DNA from: CAZUHN01 sp964620535
GTDB taxonomy: Bacteria; UBA8248
DNA: 10,345 bases
Direction of reading: 5' to 3'
NCBI GenBank assembly: GCA_964620535.1
Contig: CAZUHN010000249.1
Coordinates: forward strand, 1 to 10,345
Shown: positions 6,204-10,345 of the stretch, in pieces
Numbering within the stretch: position 1 is the first letter of the stretch
Layout: each line of letters opens with the position of its first letter
Program-made: the position numbers and the translations under genes
Notes under the pieces: model-generated
Databases searched by the model: none
Seen by the model: only the letters and a program-made list of their open reading frames with translations
What the model was told of the DNA's origin: nothing

Positions 6204-7769
6204 TCAATGCCTGAAGTGGCGGACGCCCGTGAAGACCATGGCGATATCGTGCTCTGCCGCCGCCTGAATGACTTCCGCATCGCGCACCGATCCGCCCGGC
6301 TGGGCTATGGCGCGCACCCTGCTCTTCGCCGCCTCGTCCACTCCGTCGCGGAAGGGAAAGAAGGCGTCCGAACCCAGGGCCGCGCCCGCCACCGGAAGCA
6401 CCGCCCGCCCGGCCGCGAGCCGGACCGCGTCCACCCGGCTCATCTGGCCCGCCCCGATTCCGACGGTTCCCTCCGCGCCGGCCAGCACAATGGCGTTGCT
6501 CTTCACGTGGCGCGCTACGCGCCAGGCGAGGCGGAGCGCCTTTTCCTCCGCCGCGTCCGGGCGGCGGGGAGTCACCACCTTCCAGTCCATCTCACCGGGA
6601 GCGATCTGGTCTCGGTCCTGGAGGAGGACGCCCCCCGGGACCGAGCGCAGGTCGTACCCCCCGGGGGACCGCTCCCCTAGGCCCTCCAGCCGGAGGATGC
6701 GCAGACTCTTTTTCTTCCGGAACCGCGACAGCGCTTCCTCCTCGAAGCCGGGGGCGATCACCGCCTCGACGAAGAGCTCGCGCATGGCTTCGGCGGCCGC
6801 AGCGTCCACCCGGCGATTGAAGCTGATGACGCTCCCGAAGGCCGAGGCGGGGTCGCAGGCCAAGGCCCGCCCGTAGGCCCGGGTCGGGCTCTCCCCGAGG
6901 CCCACCCCGGAGGGATTGGTGTGCTTGATGATGGCGCAGGCCGTCCCCTCCATTTCCGCCGCCAACTCGGCCGCGGCGGCGAGGTCGAGCAGGTTGTTGA
7001 AGGAAAGCGCCTTCCCGCCGAGGACCTCGGCGTCCGGAAGCGAAAGGCTCGCCTCCGCAGCGGCGGACAGCCGGTAAAGGGCACCGCGCTGGTGGGGATT
7101 TTCCCCGTAGCGAAGGGTCTGCGCCCGCTCGATCTTCAACGCAAGGCGGGCTGGAAAACCTTCCTCTCCCTCCCCGCCGGAAGCCTCCCGGCGCGTGAGA
7201 TACCCGGAGATGGCCGCGTCGTAGGAGGCGGTGTGGCGGAAGGCTTTCTGGGCCAGGCGGCGGCGGGTTTCAGGAGGAATCTCTTCTCCGGCTTCGAGGC
7301 GGGCGATGACGAAGGGGTAGTCGTCCGGGTCCACTAAGACGGTGACGGCCTCGAAGTTCTTCGCGGCCGATCGGACCAGGGTCGGGCCGCCCACGTCGAT
7401 CTGATCGACCGCCTCAGCGAGGGCCGCATCGGGCCGGGCGGCCGTCTCGCGGAAGGGATAGAGGTTCACCGCGACGAGGTCGATGGGGGCCAGGCCGTGG
7501 GCCTCCATCTCGGGCTCATGGGCGCCCCGCCGGGCGAGGATCCCGCCGAGCAGCTTGGGGTGGAGGGTCTTGACGCGTCCGCCCATCATCTCGGGCTGGC
7601 CCGTGTAGTCGGAAACCTCGGTGACGGACAGGCCGGCGGCGCGGAGGACGGCGGCAGTTCCTCCGGTCGAGAGAACCTCCCAGCCCGCCTTCACGAGGGC
7701 GGCCACGAGCTCCGCGGCCCCGCGCTTGTCGCTAACGCTGATGACCGCCCGCCGCGGGGTACCGCCCAT
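6204..7769 (-). CDS. purH: Bifunctional AICAR formyltransferase/IMP cyclohydrolase
   Basis: A 521-residue, full-length cytosolic enzyme for the last two steps of de novo purine synthesis. It formylates AICAR with 10-formyl-tetrahydrofolate and closes the ring to IMP. The N-terminal MGS-like cyclohydrolase domain (about 1-150) carries AVISVSDKRG, STGGT, GGRVKTLHPKLLGGIL and VNLYPF. The C-terminal formyltransferase domain has LRYGENPHQ (219-227), the catalytic Lys-His in IKHTNPSGVG (281-290, K282/H283), SNAIVLA (424-430), GAGQMSRVDAV and SDAFFPFRDGVD (467-478). It ends VFTGVRHFRH, as is usual for the family. ATG 7769 lies 3 bases after the ilvA stop, and a GGGAGG in the last ilvA codons serves as ribosome binding site. 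It is coupled on the other side to folC with a one-base gap. No frameshift or missing motif is seen. Confidence 0.97.
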   Translation of the reverse strand: MGGTPRRAVISVSDKRGAAELVAALVKAGWEVLSTGGTAAVLRAAGLSVTEVSDYTGQPEMMGGRVKTLHPKLLGGILARRGAHEPEMEAHGLAPIDLVAVNLYPFRETAARPDAALAEAVDQIDVGGPTLVRSAAKNFEAVTVLVDPDDYPFVIARLEAGEEIPPETRRRLAQKAFRHTASYDAAISGYLTRREASGGEGEEGFPARLALKIERAQTLRYGENPHQRGALYRLSAAAEASLSLPDAEVLGGKALSFNNLLDLAAAAELAAEMEGTACAIIKHTNPSGVGLGESPTRAYGRALACDPASAFGSVISFNRRVDAAAAEAMRELFVEAVIAPGFEEEALSRFRKKKSLRILRLEGLGERSPGGYDLRSVPGGVLLQDRDQIAPGEMDWKVVTPRRPDAAEEKALRLAWRVARHVKSNAIVLAGAEGTVGIGAGQMSRVDAVRLAAGRAVLPVAGAALGSDAFFPFRDGVDEAAKSRVRAIAQPGGSVRDAEVIQAAAEHDIAMVFTGVRHFRH

Positions 7770-7772
7770 CCC

Positions 7773-9035
7773 CTATTTTTCCTCCCGCAGCACGTCGTAC
7801 CCCTCCGAGATCAGCCGCTGGACAAGCTGTTCCAGGTGCTCCCTTCCCCGCACCTCCAGGTGGAGGGTGGAGAGGGTGTGGTTGATGGGCACCTGGATGG
7901 ACAGGCGGTCGTGCTCGATGTGGATGATGTTCACCCGGCAGTCAGCGATGGTCTCCGAGAGCCGGGCCAGCGAGCCGGGGGCGTCGTGCAGGGGCACCTG
8001 GAGGCGCGCGTAGCGGTTCGCGATGGCGAGGCCCTTGCCGATGATGCGCGAGAGGAGGTTCACGTCCAGGTTGCCGCCCGTGATCAGGGCGACCACCTTT
8101 CCGGTCACCCGCGCGCGCCGCTCCAGCAGAGCGGCGAGGGAGGCCGCCCCGGCCGCCTCGGCCAGCATCCGCTCCCGCTCGAGGAGGCTCAGGATGGCCC
8201 GCGCCATCTGATCGTCCGAGACCGTCACGACCTGGTCCACCAGCTTCTGGATGAGGGGGAAGCACATCGCGCCGATGCGCTTCACCGCGATGCCATCCGC
8301 GATGGTTTGGACGAAATCGGTGCTCACGATGCGGCCGGCGTCGACCGAGCGCGACAGAGAGGGCGCACCCTCGGCGGCCACGCCGACGATGCGCACGTCG
8401 GGCCGGCGCGTCTTCACCGCCGAGGCCACGCCGGAGATCAATCCCCCGCCGCCGACGGGAACGACGACGGTCCCCACGTCGGGGATCTCCTCCAGCACCT
8501 CGTGCGCGATGGTCCCCTGCCCGGCGATGACGTCGGGGTGGTCGAAGGGGGGGATCATGACAAGTCCCCGTTCGGCCTCGATCTCCTTGGCGTGCGCGTA
8601 GGCTTCATCGAAATTCGCGCCGCAAAGCTCGGCCTCTACCCCCAACGCCCGGACGGCGTCGAGCTTGGTGTTGGGCGTCGACTCGGGCATGACCACCAGT
8701 GCCCGCACCCCCATCCGTTTCGCGGCGAAGGCGACGCCCTGGCCGTGGTTGCCGGCCGAGGCGGTGACGACCCCCCAGTTTTTCTGGGACTTATTCAGGC
8801 GACTCAGGGCGTAGATGGCGCCGCGGACCTTGAAGGAACCCGTCCGCTGAAAATTTTCGGGCTTCAGATACACCTCGATGCCGAGTTGTTCGCTGAAATG
8901 CTCGCTCAGGCGCGCCGGGGTGGCGCGGAGGGATTTTGAGACGGCCTCGACCGCCCGCGAGACCTCCCCGGCCACCTCTTCCGGATCGAGGAGAACGGCC
9001 TCTTCGGCCTCTACCGGCGTCTTTCGCAACTCCAT
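7773..9035 (-). CDS. ilvA: Threonine dehydratase (threonine ammonia-lyase) with one C-terminal ACT domain
   Basis: A 420-residue fold-type II PLP enzyme that deaminates L-threonine to 2-oxobutyrate, the first step to isoleucine. The PLP lysine is K69 in GSFKVRGA. The substrate loop is TASAGNHGQG (91-100), the phosphate-binding loop is VGGGGLISG (194-202), and the C-terminal PLP-contact motif is TGGNLD (319-324). A single ACT-like domain (about 345-415, VPLHDAPGSLARL onward) follows the catalytic domain. This is the medium-length form rather than the long E. coli IlvA with two regulatory repeats. The ACT domain usually binds an amino-acid effector, so feedback control is likely, but its ligand is not readable. 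GGAG (9042-9045) lies 6 bases before ATG 9035. It heads a tight unit with purH and folC. TdcB-like catabolic function is the alternative. No other isoleucine gene is visible. Confidence 0.93.
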   Translation of the reverse strand: MELRKTPVEAEEAVLLDPEEVAGEVSRAVEAVSKSLRATPARLSEHFSEQLGIEVYLKPENFQRTGSFKVRGAIYALSRLNKSQKNWGVVTASAGNHGQGVAFAAKRMGVRALVVMPESTPNTKLDAVRALGVEAELCGANFDEAYAHAKEIEAERGLVMIPPFDHPDVIAGQGTIAHEVLEEIPDVGTVVVPVGGGGLISGVASAVKTRRPDVRIVGVAAEGAPSLSRSVDAGRIVSTDFVQTIADGIAVKRIGAMCFPLIQKLVDQVVTVSDDQMARAILSLLERERMLAEAAGAASLAALLERRARVTGKVVALITGGNLDVNLLSRIIGKGLAIANRYARLQVPLHDAPGSLARLSETIADCRVNIIHIEHDRLSIQVPINHTLSTLHLEVRGREHLEQLVQRLISEGYDVLREEK

Positions 9036-9059
9036 TCAGAACTCCATCCAGTGAATGGG

Positions 9060-9087
9060 AAAAACGGCGTGGGCGCGAACGCCCGCC
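9060..9087 (-). terminator. Intrinsic-terminator-like hairpin between the crotonase gene and ilvA
   Basis: On the minus strand, GGGCG-TTCG-CGCCC forms a perfect stem with a UUCG tetraloop (stem arms 9080-9084 and 9071-9075). It can extend with GGC/GCC across an AC bulge, and five T follow (9064-9060). The T-run is short, so efficiency is uncertain. Only 24 bases remain before the ilvA ATG. Confidence 0.55.
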
Positions 9088-9137
9088 CCTCCGCCGCCCC
9101 TCCGAGGCGGGCCGGGCCGCGCTCCGAAAAGTATTTA

Positions 9138-9926
9138 CTATACACCTTTGAATGTGGGCTTGCGCTTATCGAGGAACGCCCGGACGCCCTCCTGGAAATC
9201 CTGGCTCGAAAACCCTTCGAGGCGAAGGGCCCGCGCCCGCTGGGCCGCCTCCGGATCCAGGGGCGCGTCCTGGATGAGGCGGACTATCTCCTTCGCGTTC
9301 TGCACGGAAATCGGCGCATTTTCCGCGATCAGGCCAGCCGTCTCCCGGACATAGGCCTCCAACTCCCCCTTGGGCAGAACGTGGTTGAAAAAACCCATTT
9401 CGAGGGCCTCGGCGGCCGAGTAGTGTCGCCCTGCCATGAGCATCTCCTTTGCCCGCGCCGGCCCCACAATCCGGACGAGCCGCCGCGTGAAGGGTTCGGG
9501 GTAGACCACTCCCAACCGGGCGGCGGGAACCCCGACGACGGCGTCCCCGGCGGCGTAGCGAAGGTCGCACACCAAGAGCAGGCCCACCGCCCCGCCCATG
9601 GCGTAGCCGTGGACCATGGCGATGAGGGGGATGCGGATCTTCTCGATCCGATCCAGGACGCTCTCCAGGAGGTCGCTGTGGGCCTGGGCCTCCTCCCGCG
9701 TAGTGGTCTCGCGCAGCTCGTTGATGTCCTGGCCCGAGGCGAAGGCCCGCTCCCCGCCCCCGCGGAGAATGGCGGCGCGCAGCGAGCCGTCCGCCTGGAG
9801 CTCTTCGAGCACCTCGGGGAGGCGCCGCCACATCTCCCGGAGAATGGCGTTCCGCTGGCCGGGCCGGTTGATGGTCACCGTGGCCACGCCGCCGCGCTTT
9901 TCGGTTATAATGAAATCCTCGGACAT
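9138..9926 (-). CDS. Enoyl-CoA hydratase/isomerase (crotonase) superfamily protein lacking both hydratase glutamates
   Basis: A 262-residue crotonase-fold protein acting on acyl-CoA thioesters in the cytosol. The oxyanion-hole segments are visible at about 61-70 (AFASGQDINE) and 106-115 (HGYAMGGAVG). The C-terminal half has RLVRIVGPARAKEMLMAGR (149-167), and the C-terminal helix includes FLDKRKP. In classical enoyl-CoA hydratase the two catalytic glutamates sit in GGxCEL and PEI. Here the aligned positions are G115 and A135 (VGVPAARLGVVY), while a glutamate occurs at 144 (YPEPFTRRL). Simple hydratase activity is therefore doubtful, and an isomerase, hydrolase or decarboxylase-type reaction is possible. 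GAGGAG (9932-9937) lies 5 bases before ATG 9926, a good start. It is transcribed from the same strand as rnpB upstream and ilvA downstream, and a terminator-like hairpin separates it from ilvA. No other fatty-acid or aromatic CoA gene is near, so its pathway is unknown. Confidence 0.9.
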   Translation of the reverse strand: MSEDFIITEKRGGVATVTINRPGQRNAILREMWRRLPEVLEELQADGSLRAAILRGGGERAFASGQDINELRETTTREEAQAHSDLLESVLDRIEKIRIPLIAMVHGYAMGGAVGLLLVCDLRYAAGDAVVGVPAARLGVVYPEPFTRRLVRIVGPARAKEMLMAGRHYSAAEALEMGFFNHVLPKGELEAYVRETAGLIAENAPISVQNAKEIVRLIQDAPLDPEAAQRARALRLEGFSSQDFQEGVRAFLDKRKPTFKGV

Positions 9927-10018
9927 GCCAACTCCTCGACACCACCTCCGGCTCCCGGCACATCCTCCGCCGGCAGAGAAAAAGGGCGCACAACTTCCGC
10001 TAATCGCGTGGAAAACAG

Positions 10019-10024
10019 AAAAAA
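10019..10024 (-). terminator. T-run at the 3' end of rnpB
   Basis: Six T on the minus strand directly follow the CCGGTTC end of the RNase P RNA. The P1 stem would supply the hairpin, but its 5' arm lies outside the window, so it cannot be checked here. Confidence 0.45.
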
Positions 10025-10025
10025 G

Positions 10026-10345
<320 letters not shown>

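Noticed and set aside
5321..6214. 297-codon plus-strand frame opposite folC
   Set aside because: Shadow of folC; no start context and no recognisable motif.
7497..8939. 480-codon plus-strand frame opposite ilvA and purH
   Set aside because: It is antisense to two intact, motif-complete genes. The protein is rich in H, D, G and R as expected for a shadow of high-GC coding DNA.

Overview
The window looks like a chromosomal piece of an uncultured, high-GC, probably Gram-negative bacterium. This is inferred from the strong C/G bias, the many antisense shadow ORFs, a class A bacterial RNase P RNA and proteobacterial-looking housekeeping genes. I cannot assign a genus. No phage, CRISPR array, intact insertion sequence or tRNA is visible.

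Left part (1-4740), mixed strands and partly decayed. On the plus strand there is an intact ACMSD-type amidohydrolase (195-1190), then an exported EF-hand/M23 peptidase-like gene broken by two frameshifts (1396-2450). A small two-helix zinc-ribbon membrane protein (2533-2820) follows. An unrecognised minus-strand gene (2778-3287) converges on it and overlaps its 3' end by 43 bases. Next comes a non-coding stretch with a cluster of short palindromes (3343-3405) and an AT-richer island. After that is a PEMT/ICMT-like integral membrane methyltransferase gene (3761-4440) whose frame shifts in a run of seven G. Finally there is a short frameshifted remnant of a ketopantoate reductase C-terminus (about 4560-4735, minus).

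Right part (4745-10345), entirely minus strand and intact. Read in transcription order it holds RNase P RNA (rnpB, 5' end outside the window), a crotonase-superfamily gene, a terminator-like hairpin, ilvA (threonine dehydratase with one ACT domain), purH and folC. ilvA, purH and folC are separated by only 3 and 1 bases and look translationally coupled. PurH consumes 10-formyl-tetrahydrofolate for the last formyl transfer of purine synthesis and FolC makes or polyglutamylates the folate carrier, so that pair is metabolically coherent. IlvA supplies 2-oxobutyrate for isoleucine.

The contrast between the frameshift-free right block and four or five frame problems in about 3.4 kb of the left block is the most notable large-scale feature. 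It suggests gene decay in an accessory region, although homopolymer assembly errors could explain two of the cases. I found no clear new multi-gene system. The most interesting leads are the G7 slippery site, the broken M23 gene, the panE remnant behind folC, and the start region of the unrecognised minus-strand gene.
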